Positions 16,901 to 26,528 of a stretch of DNA of 58,733 nt are shown here, in pieces. Each line of letters starts with the position of its first letter. Position 1 is the stretch's first letter. This stretch comes from a virus. The stretch is from IMG/VR virus record IMGVR_UViG_3300037840_000178, positions 1-58,733 of that record. One strand, written 5' to 3'. Made by a program: the position numbers and the translations under genes. Under the pieces are notes generated by a model, which saw nothing but the letters and a program-made list of their open reading frames with translations, searched no databases and had not been told where the DNA came from.

Positions 16901-19042
16901 GTGCCACATGCAGTCCTTCGGCTGATCGGCGGCGCTAATACTCAAGAGACGCCTGCGCTCAATGAGAATTCTGGCATCTCGCAGACCAATAGGGTCAGAT
17001 TCTTCTATGACCCCAATGGCATCAGCCTAGTTGCCAAATTAGGCGGCTGGGTTCGCTACATCAATCAGCAAATGGTCGCGATCGTGCGCGCGCTATGGGC
17101 GTGGGAGGACATCAACCTAAACTCATGGCTCGCCTTAGGCACGCAAACGCTCTCAGGACAATCTTACTCACAGCTCGCCGTCATCAACGATGGGGCGCTC
17201 ACTGATATTTCCCCCACGCAAACGACGGATAATGTCGCGCCAGTCGTTACCTCGACTCAAGGCTCGTACTCCTTCCTCATCACGGATAACACCGTTACGG
17301 GCGTGACGAATTACGACACCGTGTATATCGCAACGCAAATCTCGATTGGCGGCGTGGTGCTATTTGGTCTCTATGCTTGCGCGCCAGATGGCATTTTGTA
17401 CCCGAATGGCTATACCGTGTGGGCGCGCGATCAGTTGGGCAATTTAGAAGAGGCGACCTCGAGCTCGAGCCTGCCTGTGCTCCCTGCCTTCACTACAACG
17501 GGGCCCTTGGGCGCAATCCGGGGATCAAGCCAGGTCAACGTCTATCTGCCCGCTTACACGTACGCTCTGGGCGATACGTTCCCCGTGCTCACGCCAACGA
17601 TGGTCGGTGGCATCACGCTTTATGGCAACTACGTAGTGCAAGCGCTAGTCGATGCGAATAACTTCACCATCATCGCAGCAACGGCGGCGACATCCTCGGC
17701 GACTGCGACCTTGAATGGCGGCCTCGCGCAGTACATCTACTCCTTTGGCCAAGGTGCGATTCCTTCGGGCACAGGCTACGGGATCGGTGAGTATGGGATC
17801 GGAGGGTATGGCGTCGGGACCCCTATCACGCCCGCGACGGGGCCAGCGGTCAATGCGGTCGATTGGACGATGGATAACTTCGGTGAGTACCTCCTCACCG
17901 TGCCCATCCAGCCGCCAAATGCCGGAACGCCCTTTCAGCCGCTCTACGTGTGGCCGCCTGGGCAGCCAACCGCAACCGTCGTCTCAGAAGCGCCCCCGGT
18001 GAATGATGGGGTGCTCGTCGCGATGCCTCAGCGGCAGGTTATTTTGTGGGGGTCGACGGAGACGGGGATTCAAGATCCACTCCTTATTCAGTGGTCAGAT
18101 GTCGGCACCTACAACGTGTTCACTGATTTGGTGACCAATCAGGCTGGCACCTATCGCATACCGACTGGTTCACGCATTGTTGGCTGCCTACAAGTTCCGC
18201 AGCAAATTTTGGTGTGGACTGATGTTGATGTGTACTCGATGCAGTACATCAATCTTCCAGATGTCTATGGATTCAATCAGGTTGGTAAGGGCTGCGGGCT
18301 GATCGCGCGCAAAGCTGCTGGCGTCTTGGGCGGAATTCCGTATTGGATGGGGCCGTCTCAATTCTATTCCTTTAGCGCTTACGGTGTGCAGCCCGTTCCC
18401 TGTGCGGTATGGGATTTTGTGTACCAGAATTTGAACCAAGGCACCGATCCAACGACGGGCGTCAGCAACCTTCAAAAAATCCGTTGCGCCGTCAATTCGA
18501 GATTCGGTGAAATCCAGTGGTTTTTCCCTTCGGCTAATGGGTCTGGGGAATGCGATTCATATGTGAAATTTAATGCGTATCTAAATGCGTGGGATTTCGG
18601 CATGCTGGGACGCACCGCGTGGGTTGATCAAACCATCTTAGGCCCTCCGATCGGCGCAGACCCTTCGTCGTTATACATTTATCAGCACGAGGTTTCGGCG
18701 GACGCGGACGGTCAGCCAATGGGGGAGTTCTTCCAAACAGGTTTTTACACGCTTCAGGAAGGTGACCTGCAAACCTTTATAGACTGGATTTTTCCGGACA
18801 TGAAGTGGGGGTTCTCCGGTCAACCGCCAACCGGGCAAGTGAATATCTGGTTCTATGTGGCTCAGTATCCAGGCGACACGCCGGTTGAGTTTGGCCCATA
18901 TACTGTGAGTCAGGCGGTCCAGTATTTCTACACAAGACTAAGAGGAAGACTTGTCTCCGTGAAGGTCGGCGGGAGTCCCGCAGGAACTTGGTGGCGTACG
19001 GGTGCCGTTCGATATCGTTTTGCTGCTGACGGGAGGATTTAG
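16901..19042 (+). CDS. tail nozzle / tail tubular B-like protein
   Basis: 713 residues, GTG start. The N-terminus LRLIGGANTQETPALNENSG is typical of nozzle-type proteins; the body is beta-rich and probably a propeller: VILWGSTETGIQDPLLIQWSD, QQILVWTDVDVYSMQYI, GLIARKAAGVLGG, YWMGPSQFYSFSAYGVQPV. Its length and position after the connector fit podovirus nozzle proteins (gp12-like), where it forms the distal tube. No enzymatic motif. Confidence 0.65.
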   Translation: MPHAVLRLIGGANTQETPALNENSGISQTNRVRFFYDPNGISLVAKLGGWVRYINQQMVAIVRALWAWEDINLNSWLALGTQTLSGQSYSQLAVINDGALTDISPTQTTDNVAPVVTSTQGSYSFLITDNTVTGVTNYDTVYIATQISIGGVVLFGLYACAPDGILYPNGYTVWARDQLGNLEEATSSSSLPVLPAFTTTGPLGAIRGSSQVNVYLPAYTYALGDTFPVLTPTMVGGITLYGNYVVQALVDANNFTIIAATAATSSATATLNGGLAQYIYSFGQGAIPSGTGYGIGEYGIGGYGVGTPITPATGPAVNAVDWTMDNFGEYLLTVPIQPPNAGTPFQPLYVWPPGQPTATVVSEAPPVNDGVLVAMPQRQVILWGSTETGIQDPLLIQWSDVGTYNVFTDLVTNQAGTYRIPTGSRIVGCLQVPQQILVWTDVDVYSMQYINLPDVYGFNQVGKGCGLIARKAAGVLGGIPYWMGPSQFYSFSAYGVQPVPCAVWDFVYQNLNQGTDPTTGVSNLQKIRCAVNSRFGEIQWFFPSANGSGECDSYVKFNAYLNAWDFGMLGRTAWVDQTILGPPIGADPSSLYIYQHEVSADADGQPMGEFFQTGFYTLQEGDLQTFIDWIFPDMKWGFSGQPPTGQVNIWFYVAQYPGDTPVEFGPYTVSQAVQYFYTRLRGRLVSVKVGGSPAGTWWRTGAVRYRFAADGRI

Positions 19043-19410
19043 TGAGCACCCCAGCGAATCAATTGCCGGCTGCCGGTGCCACCCAGCTCCTAAATTCCCT
19101 GCAGGCCCTTGTGCAAGCACTCAACGGCGCCGCCACCTCCTACGCCAACATCGTCGGCGTCGCGAACTTCGGCCCCATTACGACAGCGACTGTCATCAAA
19201 TCGAGTGCAGGACGCATCTGCGAGATCGCAGTGATCTCAGCAGGCACGACCACGGGCTACGTATATGACTCAGCATCGACCTCGGCAACCACGGCTATCA
19301 TGATTCCCATACCGAACATTGTGGGAGTCTACAAAGTACAGTGGCCAATGGCGACAGGCCTGCTCGTGATCCCCGGCGCTGGACAGACTATCTCGGGGAC
19401 CTATTCATGA
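19042..19410 (+). CDS. small virion protein
   Basis: 122 residues with GTG start sharing a base with the previous stop. N-terminal helix (ATQLLNSLQALVQALNGAATSY), then a beta-rich body with ATVIKSSAGRICEIAVI and AGTTTGYVYDSAS, as in small phage structural proteins; ends in a beta hairpin. Likely a tail accessory protein. Confidence 0.55.
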   Translation: MSTPANQLPAAGATQLLNSLQALVQALNGAATSYANIVGVANFGPITTATVIKSSAGRICEIAVISAGTTTGYVYDSASTSATTAIMIPIPNIVGVYKVQWPMATGLLVIPGAGQTISGTYS

Positions 19411-19577
19411 TCGCCGCCATATTCATCGCTCTCGGCGTTCTGGCTCTTTGCGGATTCGCTCTTATGTTTATCAACTTCATTGAGCGACCGCTAGATAACG
19501 ATTCGGGGACGCTTGGATCATTCGGCCGTATGGGCCAGGAATATCATCCGAAATGGCCACCGGAGAATAAGGGATGA
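19407..19577 (+). CDS. small single-span membrane protein
   Basis: 56 residues from ATG 19407, ATGA overlap. MIAAIFIALGVLALCGFALM is a membrane segment; the rest is polar with a Trp/Pro end. Its place among tail genes gives no role; a minor virion or superinfection-related membrane peptide is possible. Confidence 0.5.
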   Translation: MIAAIFIALGVLALCGFALMFINFIERPLDNDSGTLGSFGRMGQEYHPKWPPENKG

Positions 19578-20266
19578 CCCTCCCCTTCGACTGGCTTATC
19601 GGCGGCCCCCCGATCGCAACGCCTGTCGTACCAGGTGGTGAGCCGCCCTATAACCCGACCTTCCAATCGGGCGATGTGCAGTACGCGGGGCCTAATAACA
19701 CCTTCGCCGGGAGCATCAATTTCATCTATGGGGAGGCGCTCCCGCAGCCGGAAGGCGGCACGGGTCCCGGTTTGATCTTGGGAAGTGGGCCGGGCGTCAC
19801 ATTTTTCGTCACCACCGATCAGGCGTACACAGTTTCGGATCCTGGGAATGAACTCATCATCGCTGCAGGCGAGACGCAGTCTGGCTCGAGCCAGCCAGGG
19901 GGCGAGCTCTTTTTACTAGGAGGCGCCTCAGCCCTTGGCATGGGTGGCTTGATGCAGGTCCAAGGTGGCACTTCCGCGAGTGGCCCAGGAGGGGATGCGG
20001 TCTTCCAAGGCGGTAACTCGACGGGCGGAATCCCGGGGGACGCCTTTATCACCGGAGGCCAGAACGGCACTCAAGGGGCCAACGTTCATTTGGTGATGAC
20101 TGAGATCAACAATATCGCGGGCGTCGTCAGAATTCGCGTTAACTCCACGCCCCTGATAGACTTTTTCGCTGACGGCTCCGTGTATCTCTACGGAGGCGGG
20201 GGTTTCGGTACAGCAGGGCAGCACTTAACTTCACAGGGTCCGGGGCAGCCGGTGATTTGGGCATGA
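19574..20266 (+). CDS. glycine-rich fibre-like protein
   Basis: 230 residues. The middle has Gly-rich repeats of about 17 residues (GGELFLLGGASALGMGG, GPGGDAVFQGGNSTGG, IPGDAFITGGQNGTQG), which look like a beta-solenoid or glycine-sandwich. The C-terminus has GGTAGQHLTSQGPGQPVIWA, a text common at the ends of phage fibre domains. Virion surface or fibre protein by inference. Confidence 0.6.
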   Translation: MTLPFDWLIGGPPIATPVVPGGEPPYNPTFQSGDVQYAGPNNTFAGSINFIYGEALPQPEGGTGPGLILGSGPGVTFFVTTDQAYTVSDPGNELIIAAGETQSGSSQPGGELFLLGGASALGMGGLMQVQGGTSASGPGGDAVFQGGNSTGGIPGDAFITGGQNGTQGANVHLVMTEINNIAGVVRIRVNSTPLIDFFADGSVYLYGGGGFGTAGQHLTSQGPGQPVIWA

Positions 20267-20463
20267 AGAAGATAAAAGTCGGGCCGGCCGTAAAAGGAGA
20301 CGTGGGTTTTCAGCACGGTATCGAAGTTGATGTGTCGGATGAATTTTCTAATTGGATGAAAGGCGGATGTCGCGCGCCAATGAATGAATCACTCCGCTTG
20401 GAAATGAAAGAAATTCAGAAAAAGATCAATGCAAGCCGAGACGTTCCAGTGTGGAACATATGA
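20263..20463 (+). CDS. small hypothetical protein
   Basis: 66 residues from ATG 20263 (ATGA overlap). Basic N-terminus (MKKIKVGPAVKGDVGFQHG) and amphipathic C-terminal helix. Unknown family; part of the translational chain leading to the next GG-motif protein. Confidence 0.5.
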   Translation: MKKIKVGPAVKGDVGFQHGIEVDVSDEFSNWMKGGCRAPMNESLRLEMKEIQKKINASRDVPVWNI

Positions 20464-21002
20464 GCGTCGAAAAAGCACTTCGCATCGCGCGAGAGAGTGG
20501 CGGACTCAACGCTTTACATGTGCCACATCTCAGACCTAAGAAAATACGCGAGCCGCGCGCTGAGAAGTTCGTCAAGCATTTGAATGCTGAGCACACGGGC
20601 CCTATTCACTCAACCGTCGCCGGCCGCACAGATCACTTGCCGATGCACGTACCAAGCGGCTCTTACGTGCTGCCAGCCGACATTATCAGCGCGGCCGGTG
20701 AGGGCAACACAATGGCGGGCTTCGCTCATGCAAAAAGAGTCTTTGGAGGCATGCCGCGTGGAGGCGGCGAGCAGCCCTATAACCACGAAGGGGGTCCATA
20801 TGGCATGGCGAGTGGTGGTAAATCCGATGGTGTGCCCATTGTCGCTGCGGGTGGGGAATACGTCGTCGCTCCGCATCACGTGCGAGCAGTGGGTGGTGGA
20901 GACCTTGATATGGGACACAAGGTGCTCGATGAGTTCGTCAAGCGAAAGCGGGCTGAATTGGTGAAGACTCTGAAAAAGTTGCCAGGACCGAAGAAGGATT
21001 AG
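20460..21002 (+). CDS. virion-associated protein with GG(K/R) motif
   Basis: 180 residues from ATG 20460 (a GTG nine bases upstream is possible). The central text GPIHSTVAGRTDHLPMHVPS and VLPADIISAAGEGNTMAGF I recall as a conserved phage protein of unknown function. MASGGKSDGVP and VAAGGEYVVAPHHVRAVGGG carry the GG motifs discussed in the findings. The C-terminus is a Lys-rich helix. Likely a virion or ejected protein. Confidence 0.6.
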   Translation: MSVEKALRIARESGGLNALHVPHLRPKKIREPRAEKFVKHLNAEHTGPIHSTVAGRTDHLPMHVPSGSYVLPADIISAAGEGNTMAGFAHAKRVFGGMPRGGGEQPYNHEGGPYGMASGGKSDGVPIVAAGGEYVVAPHHVRAVGGGDLDMGHKVLDEFVKRKRAELVKTLKKLPGPKKD

Positions 21003-21006
21003 GGAG

Positions 21007-21222
21007 ATGCTCAACTATACGATGACTTCAGACCCTGCAGATGGTGAAGTCGTCAGATTGGTCAGAATGGCGCACACGCAAGACGGCGAACCGCTCTACG
21101 TCATTCACGTGCCCAGATGGATGTCGCGCGGCGCTGCTGAAGACGAAGAAATCAGGCGTAAGGTGGCCGACGCCGTTACTGCGATTCTGCGTGAATATCC
21201 TCTCTATGCGTCGATCAACTGA
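21007..21222 (+). CDS. small hypothetical protein
   Basis: 71 residues, AGGGAG just upstream of the ATG. Contains LVRMAHTQDGEPLYVIHVPR and a C-terminal helix. No family recognised; sits just before the acetyltransferase with a two-base gap. Confidence 0.5.
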   Translation: MLNYTMTSDPADGEVVRLVRMAHTQDGEPLYVIHVPRWMSRGAAEDEEIRRKVADAVTAILREYPLYASIN

Positions 21223-21224
21223 AT

Positions 21225-21719
21225 ATGCCAGATGATCTCACCATCCGCCTCGCAACTACCGATGACCTCGATGAGGTTATGCGGCTGGCGGTGACTGCGT
21301 GTGAGGAAAATGGGTTTATCAATGCCTCGGTTGCAGCACTGGCCAAAGAGATCTATCCAGCGCTGGTACAAGACCATGGCCTATGCCCGGTTATCGGGCC
21401 ACCAAATGGCGAGATCCAGGGATTAGCCTTATTGCGCATCGGTTCTATGTGGTACGCGCCAGATACGACGGTGCTAGAGGAAAAGGCGATCTTTGTGTAT
21501 CCACAGTACCGATCGGCGAAGGGCGGCCGCGCGACGAGATTGTGCGAATATACGAAAAAGGTCGCAGATACACTTTCCATTCCACTCATCATCGGTGTGC
21601 TCAGCAATACGCGCACCGCGGGAAAGGTTCGCATGTATACGAGAATTTTTGGAGAGCCTGCGGGAGCTTTTTTTCTATATGGCGCTCGGGCTGTGCCTGG
21701 GCATGAGGTGGGGGCGTGA
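21225..21719 (+). CDS. GNAT-family N-acetyltransferase-like protein
   Basis: 164 residues. TIRLATTDDLDEVMRLAV is the typical GNAT beginning. EKAIFVYPQYRSAKGGRATR (about 88-107) resembles the acetyl-CoA loop region, and PLIIGVLSNTRTAGKVRMY the later helix. Phage GNAT proteins of this type occur beside ejection or structural genes; the substrate is unknown. It overlaps the HNH gene by four bases. Confidence 0.65.
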   Translation: MPDDLTIRLATTDDLDEVMRLAVTACEENGFINASVAALAKEIYPALVQDHGLCPVIGPPNGEIQGLALLRIGSMWYAPDTTVLEEKAIFVYPQYRSAKGGRATRLCEYTKKVADTLSIPLIIGVLSNTRTAGKVRMYTRIFGEPAGAFFLYGARAVPGHEVGA

Positions 21720-22339
21720 GAAAAAAGAGGAGAAAGACGAAGGAGATCCGCGATCCCAAGATTTGCATAACATGCAATGTAGAGAAACCGCTCAGTGATT
21801 TCCCGATAAACAAAAAGATGGGAGACGGCCATCTCAACAGATGTAAGCCATGTGAATATGCCCGCGTGAAGGAGTGGCGCGAGGCTAATCCAGAGCGTGT
21901 TAAATATCTACAGGATAAGTGGCGCGAAGAAAATCCAGAGCAGTTCAAGGCACATTTACGCAAATATTACGTGACTCATCTGGATAGTTATTTGGCTAAG
22001 ACAGCCGCACGATATGAAAAAAATATCGAAAAGAGACGCGCTCAAGGCAGAGAGTACTCCCGTAATAATCCTTCATACAGAAATAAGAAAAATGCGACAC
22101 GTAGAGCCGCATATGTTCTCGCTGTGCCTAAGTGGTTAACGCCAATCCAGTGGGCGCAAATAGAAGAATTCTACGAAATCGCTCGCGCGAGGACGATGCA
22201 AACCGGAGTGAAATATCATGTGGATCATATCGTTCCTCTGAGAGCAAACAATGCGTGCGGTCTACATGTACCGTGGAACTTGCAAGTGTTGGAAGGTCGG
22301 GAAAACAACCGAAAATTCAACAAAGTGATGGAGATGTAG
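21716..22339 (+). CDS. HNH endonuclease with N-terminal zinc ribbon
   Basis: 207 residues, GTG start. Residues 17-46 have CITC and CKPC (zinc ribbon). The middle is a Lys/Arg-rich helical repeat (VKEWREANPERV, DKWREENPEQFK, REYSRNNPSYR). Residues 167-190, YHVDHIVPLRANNACGLHVPW, then NLQVLEGRENNRKFN, form the HNH nuclease core (His-Asp-His, Asn, His/Asn). A free-standing homing-type nuclease inserted in the tail operon is most likely. Confidence 0.8.
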   Translation: MRKKRRKTKEIRDPKICITCNVEKPLSDFPINKKMGDGHLNRCKPCEYARVKEWREANPERVKYLQDKWREENPEQFKAHLRKYYVTHLDSYLAKTAARYEKNIEKRRAQGREYSRNNPSYRNKKNATRRAAYVLAVPKWLTPIQWAQIEEFYEIARARTMQTGVKYHVDHIVPLRANNACGLHVPWNLQVLEGRENNRKFNKVMEM

Positions 22340-22340
22340 C

Positions 22341-25300
22341 GTGGGAGGAAAAACTGCCCAATCGACGCAGCAAGTTTCCATACCTCCCCAGGTATTGGCA
22401 CAATATTCTGCGGTAAATTCCGAAGCGCAAGCCGCTGGAAGCAAGCCGTTTCAATATTACGGGGGCGAATTTGTTGCCCCGGTCAATAGTACGCAGCAGG
22501 CTGGAATTTCCGCAACTGGCCAATACTCGCAGGAGGCCCAGCCCTATTATTCTGCGGCAGCCTCGGGTTTAACTGGGGCACAAGCTGCAACCAATCCTGC
22601 AAACAACGCCGCTCTTGGACTCGCTGGCGCTTCATCTGAGCAAGTCAACGCGCAGCAAATCGGTCCTCAGCAAATATCGCAGTTCGAGAATCCGTATCTT
22701 GGACAAGTCCTTGGGTCGACGTCTGCCCTACTGAATCAAAATAATCAGCAACAGCAGTCTGGCGCGTTGGGTACTGCGATTCAATCGGGCGCATTCGGTG
22801 GAGATCGTACCGGTATTGCTGCTGCTAACTTAGAACAGCAACAGAATCTAGCTAACGCGAATATTTATAGCGGAATTGCGTCGAATGCGTTTAACACTGC
22901 ACTCGGCGCAGCTCAGCAGCAACAGGGCGTCAATCTTGGCGCTTCACAAGCAAATCGCGCAGCGCTTGGCGCGGCTGGTCAGGAGATAGCTGGCATTGGG
23001 TCAACTGCATATGGAGAAGGAGCAAATACCGCTAGCGAATTGGGGGCGCTCGGTAGTGGAGCGCAAAACTCCGCCCTGTCTGGCGCGCAAGCGCAGATCG
23101 GCGCAGGCACGTTAGAGCAGCAGACGCAACAGGCATCCGATACGGCGTTATACAACCAATTCTTGCAGGCCCAGTCATATCCTTTTCAGGTCGCAGGCTT
23201 TGAGGCCGGGGTGGCCGAAGGGACAGGTGCTCTTTCGGGGAGTACCACGACCACACAACAACCGGGAGGTTTTTTCTCTGATCGTCGTTTGAAGCACGAC
23301 ATCAAAAAAATCGGCAAAACATACGACGGCCAAACGATCTACTCCTACAAGATGCACGGTGATGCTCGCACGCACATTGGCTTGATGGCTCAGGACGTCG
23401 AGAAAAAGCATCCTGAATCTGTCGGCCTCGCTGGCGGCTACAAGTTCGTCGACTACGGCGCGGCGACGGAAGATGCTGCAAACCGCGGTCACTTCTACGC
23501 GGGCGGTGTTGTGCCCATTCGCAAAGGGCTCGCGGTGGGCGGGATGCCTTACTCGGTGGATCCTTCCTTGATGGGCGCGGGTTTGAACGGAGGGCAAACG
23601 CAACTTGGCATCCCGACCGCCTCAGGGCGCTCAATCGCAAATAGCGCGATCGCGGGCGCTGCGGCACCTACGCCCGGGACGAGTGGCATGGGTGGCTTAG
23701 TCGGCCTTGCAAACGGATCTGGCGTCATGCCGGGTGCGCGCCCTGTGACGCGCGCTTCGGGCGGCCGAGCGCACTATGACGGCGGCGGCTATGCGGGCCC
23801 TTACGGGGATTTGAGTTCGATCCTGGCGACCCAGGAGAACATGTATGCCCCCAATCAAACGAAGAATCGCAACATCCCATCGCAGCCCGCGCAAAGCCAC
23901 CAGTTAGCGGTGGCCTCCGGGAGCCCGACGCCGCCTCCTTCGGGGGCATCGAACGTGCAAACCTCAATCGGTTTGGGGAAGGATCTCTATGGCCTGGGGA
24001 ATAAGGGCTATAGCATGTACCAAAATAGCGAACTCACCCCCGTACAGATAAGCCCAAATGCGGTGACGATGCCTGTCCCCGATGCAGGGGCTTCTTCGCC
24101 CGTAGCCGCCCCCTCCTCTGGCCTCGCGGGAGGGGCTGAGGCTGGCGCTTCTGCCCCGACCGCAGGATTAGCAGGCGCTGATGCGGCCGCCGCCCCTGCG
24201 GCAACTGATGCGGCCGCAAGTGCTATCCCGGTGGCGGCCGATGCTGCAGGATCCGCAGCTGCGGGCGCCGCTGGCTCTGCGGCCGTGGGAGCTGCCGGCG
24301 ATGCGGCGGCAACGGAAGCGGCGGCACTTGCCGCAGAGTACGCGGCGGCAGATGCGGGGATCGCGGTTCTCGCCGCCAAGCGCGGCGGTCGAATCAAGCG
24401 CGCAGGATTAGATGCGGGCGGTGTTCCCTATGAGGCGGTCCCTGGAGGTGATCCATACTCATCCCCCGCTGGCCAGATGGACATCCCGGATGTTCAAGGC
24501 GCGGATAAGCTCCAAACCGCAGGGCCCTTAAAGAAGCAGCCCACGGGCCTTCAAGATGCGCTCCAGATGGGCAACATCATGGATTTAGGGAGCAATATCG
24601 GCACCGTGTTTAGCAACCAAGGGATTGGCTCGAAGCGCGGTGGGCGCATCCATAAGCAGGATGCCGGCGAGGTTGACGGCTCCGATGTGCTACCTGAGAT
24701 CGAAGTCGATGCCGAGCGCCCAGATCCCGAGGAGCAAGGCCCTCCGGCGGGGCTCGCAGGCGCCTCCGCGAATGGCGATCTCTCGCCCGTAGCGATTGAC
24801 TCCTCTGATACGAAGCTCGCCGCGCCTAAACGCTCCGGGCTCTCGGCCGTTGGGGACTTCTGGGATCGGAACAAGACTGACATTATCCCGGCGCTCGAGG
24901 GCTTGGCGGCGATGGGGACGGCCCCGACGCGGCACTTAGGAGTGGCGCTCGCGGCTGGGCTTGGCGCCGGGGCACAGTCGTACTTTCCCACCCAGCAGGC
25001 CCAAGCGAACCTCACTGCAACGAATCAGCAGAATCAATTGCAGAAGCTCTACCTTCAGTCAATGCAGAGCGCCGGGGGTCAAGGGGCTAGTGGCTCCTCC
25101 TCTCCCCGTGCTCAGCCTGCGGCTAGCCAATCTCCTGCAGATCCGAATGCACTCCCAGCTTACTACCAGCGCAAGTACGCCGTGCCGCCCATGACGCAGG
25201 ATGAGGCGGCACAGCTAGAGAATGCGCAGCGCTTCGCAAAGATAAACCCCGGACTCGCGCAAAGCGTTCAGACGGGGATCACGAATCGCATCCAAAATCA

Positions 25301-26528
25301 GCAGTTTGCCAACACCAAGGCCGCGCAGCTTGAGCATGATCAAAACTATACGGTCGCCACCGCGCCGTCGGGTAACTTCAATCTGCTGAAGCAGGTTGAC
25401 CCCTTGGTGGCGGGGAACATAGCCAAGTCATTGGGCTTCGATCCCTCAAGTACCCAAGCCCAAGTACCACCATCCGCCGACAATGCGGCCAAGATTGCGG
25501 CGACTAAAAAAGTGAATGCGATTCAGCAATGGACCGGAGATACATACAAGGATGAGGGCGGAACGTTCAGAAATGAGCGCACCACGAAGCCCGCGATTGG
25601 GGACGCGGCGGCGACTTTGACGCCTGAGCAGCAATCTCAGCGCCAAATCGAATTGGCCAAGCCCGTGACATATGGGGCGCTACTTCCGCAGCCCCTACGT
25701 AACGCCATAGGGCCTTCTCAGGGCGGCTCCGCGCCATCCCCCACTCAGGCGCCAGCGCTAGCTGCACCTCCTGTCCGTCGCCCTCTGGCTCGGCCAGGGG
25801 CAGCGCCGGCAGCAGCAGATGGACCCCAGGCCCCCGTTCAACCAGATCGTCTGCCGGGCGTAGATATCAATTCGATTCCAAAACTTCCTGGGCCACCTCC
25901 CGTAACGGATCAGGTATCTAAGGGCAATGCGGAGAATATTCTTTCTGCAAACAACAAAATCAAAAATGACGCACTTGATTCGTACAACGATCAGGTCAAA
26001 GCGGCGGCGCGCAACACGGCGCTCTACTCCCAACTCGATAAGAAGCTCGCGGTAGCTGACCCAAAGGCGTTTGGCCCCACCTCAAACTACTACAAGGCAT
26101 ACCAGGGACTTGTCACGGCGCTCCAGGGAGGGGATTCGCCAAGTGGTCTCGTGAATCAGGCCGAAGTCGATAAGTATCTAACGATGCTGGGGGTGGGGCG
26201 ATCCAAGCAATTACTGGGGGCTGATCAGCAACTGCGCCAGCAAGAAATGCTCACCCTCATGCAGCATGCTAATCCGAACATGAATCAGCCATTGGCCGCA
26301 GTCAAGGCTTTAGTGGCGTACGGCAAAGCGAATAATGAGTTTGACCTTAAAGGTGGCAATACCGCTATCGATGCGATCACGAGCGGCGCTAATCCGAGGC
26401 AGGTATCTGGCGTCATTGATGCGCGCCGGTCTGATTACATACAGCAGGCACTCGGTAATACGCCCGTGCGCACGGGGAAGGTCAACGGCAAGCCTGTTAC
26501 GCAATACGCCGATGGGACGATCAGATAA
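22341..26528 (+). CDS. very large ejection-type virion protein with internal S74-like chaperone motif
   Basis: 1395 residues, GTG start. Residues 1-300 are Ala/Gln/Ser-rich and helical (SALLNQNNQQQQSGALGTAI). At 313-320, SDRRLKHDI matches the autocleavage Ser-Asp and Lys of peptidase S74/endosialidase chaperones, followed by YSYKM and HIGLMAQDVEKKHPESV. Later come several GG(K/R) motifs, a poly-Ala stretch (about 615-680) and coiled-coil regions to the end. The size and Ala/Gln bias fit internal or ejected proteins of podoviruses. S74 domains normally lie at the C-terminus, so the middle position is odd. Confidence 0.65.
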   Translation: MGGKTAQSTQQVSIPPQVLAQYSAVNSEAQAAGSKPFQYYGGEFVAPVNSTQQAGISATGQYSQEAQPYYSAAASGLTGAQAATNPANNAALGLAGASSEQVNAQQIGPQQISQFENPYLGQVLGSTSALLNQNNQQQQSGALGTAIQSGAFGGDRTGIAAANLEQQQNLANANIYSGIASNAFNTALGAAQQQQGVNLGASQANRAALGAAGQEIAGIGSTAYGEGANTASELGALGSGAQNSALSGAQAQIGAGTLEQQTQQASDTALYNQFLQAQSYPFQVAGFEAGVAEGTGALSGSTTTTQQPGGFFSDRRLKHDIKKIGKTYDGQTIYSYKMHGDARTHIGLMAQDVEKKHPESVGLAGGYKFVDYGAATEDAANRGHFYAGGVVPIRKGLAVGGMPYSVDPSLMGAGLNGGQTQLGIPTASGRSIANSAIAGAAAPTPGTSGMGGLVGLANGSGVMPGARPVTRASGGRAHYDGGGYAGPYGDLSSILATQENMYAPNQTKNRNIPSQPAQSHQLAVASGSPTPPPSGASNVQTSIGLGKDLYGLGNKGYSMYQNSELTPVQISPNAVTMPVPDAGASSPVAAPSSGLAGGAEAGASAPTAGLAGADAAAAPAATDAAASAIPVAADAAGSAAAGAAGSAAVGAAGDAAATEAAALAAEYAAADAGIAVLAAKRGGRIKRAGLDAGGVPYEAVPGGDPYSSPAGQMDIPDVQGADKLQTAGPLKKQPTGLQDALQMGNIMDLGSNIGTVFSNQGIGSKRGGRIHKQDAGEVDGSDVLPEIEVDAERPDPEEQGPPAGLAGASANGDLSPVAIDSSDTKLAAPKRSGLSAVGDFWDRNKTDIIPALEGLAAMGTAPTRHLGVALAAGLGAGAQSYFPTQQAQANLTATNQQNQLQKLYLQSMQSAGGQGASGSSSPRAQPAASQSPADPNALPAYYQRKYAVPPMTQDEAAQLENAQRFAKINPGLAQSVQTGITNRIQNQQFANTKAAQLEHDQNYTVATAPSGNFNLLKQVDPLVAGNIAKSLGFDPSSTQAQVPPSADNAAKIAATKKVNAIQQWTGDTYKDEGGTFRNERTTKPAIGDAAATLTPEQQSQRQIELAKPVTYGALLPQPLRNAIGPSQGGSAPSPTQAPALAAPPVRRPLARPGAAPAAADGPQAPVQPDRLPGVDINSIPKLPGPPPVTDQVSKGNAENILSANNKIKNDALDSYNDQVKAAARNTALYSQLDKKLAVADPKAFGPTSNYYKAYQGLVTALQGGDSPSGLVNQAEVDKYLTMLGVGRSKQLLGADQQLRQQEMLTLMQHANPNMNQPLAAVKALVAYGKANNEFDLKGGNTAIDAITSGANPRQVSGVIDARRSDYIQQALGNTPVRTGKVNGKPVTQYADGTIR
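24178..24360 (+). repeat. alanine-rich low-complexity coding tract
   Basis: Within the 1395-residue gene, about 60 codons read mostly Ala (GCN) with Asp/Gly, built from repeated gatgcggc/gcggc units. The opposite strand reads as a long Ala/Ser-rich frame, an artefact. Confidence 0.6.

Noticed and set aside
24008-24397. Minus-strand Ala-rich frame
   Set aside because: Antisense of the poly-Ala tract in the 1395-residue gene; composition only.
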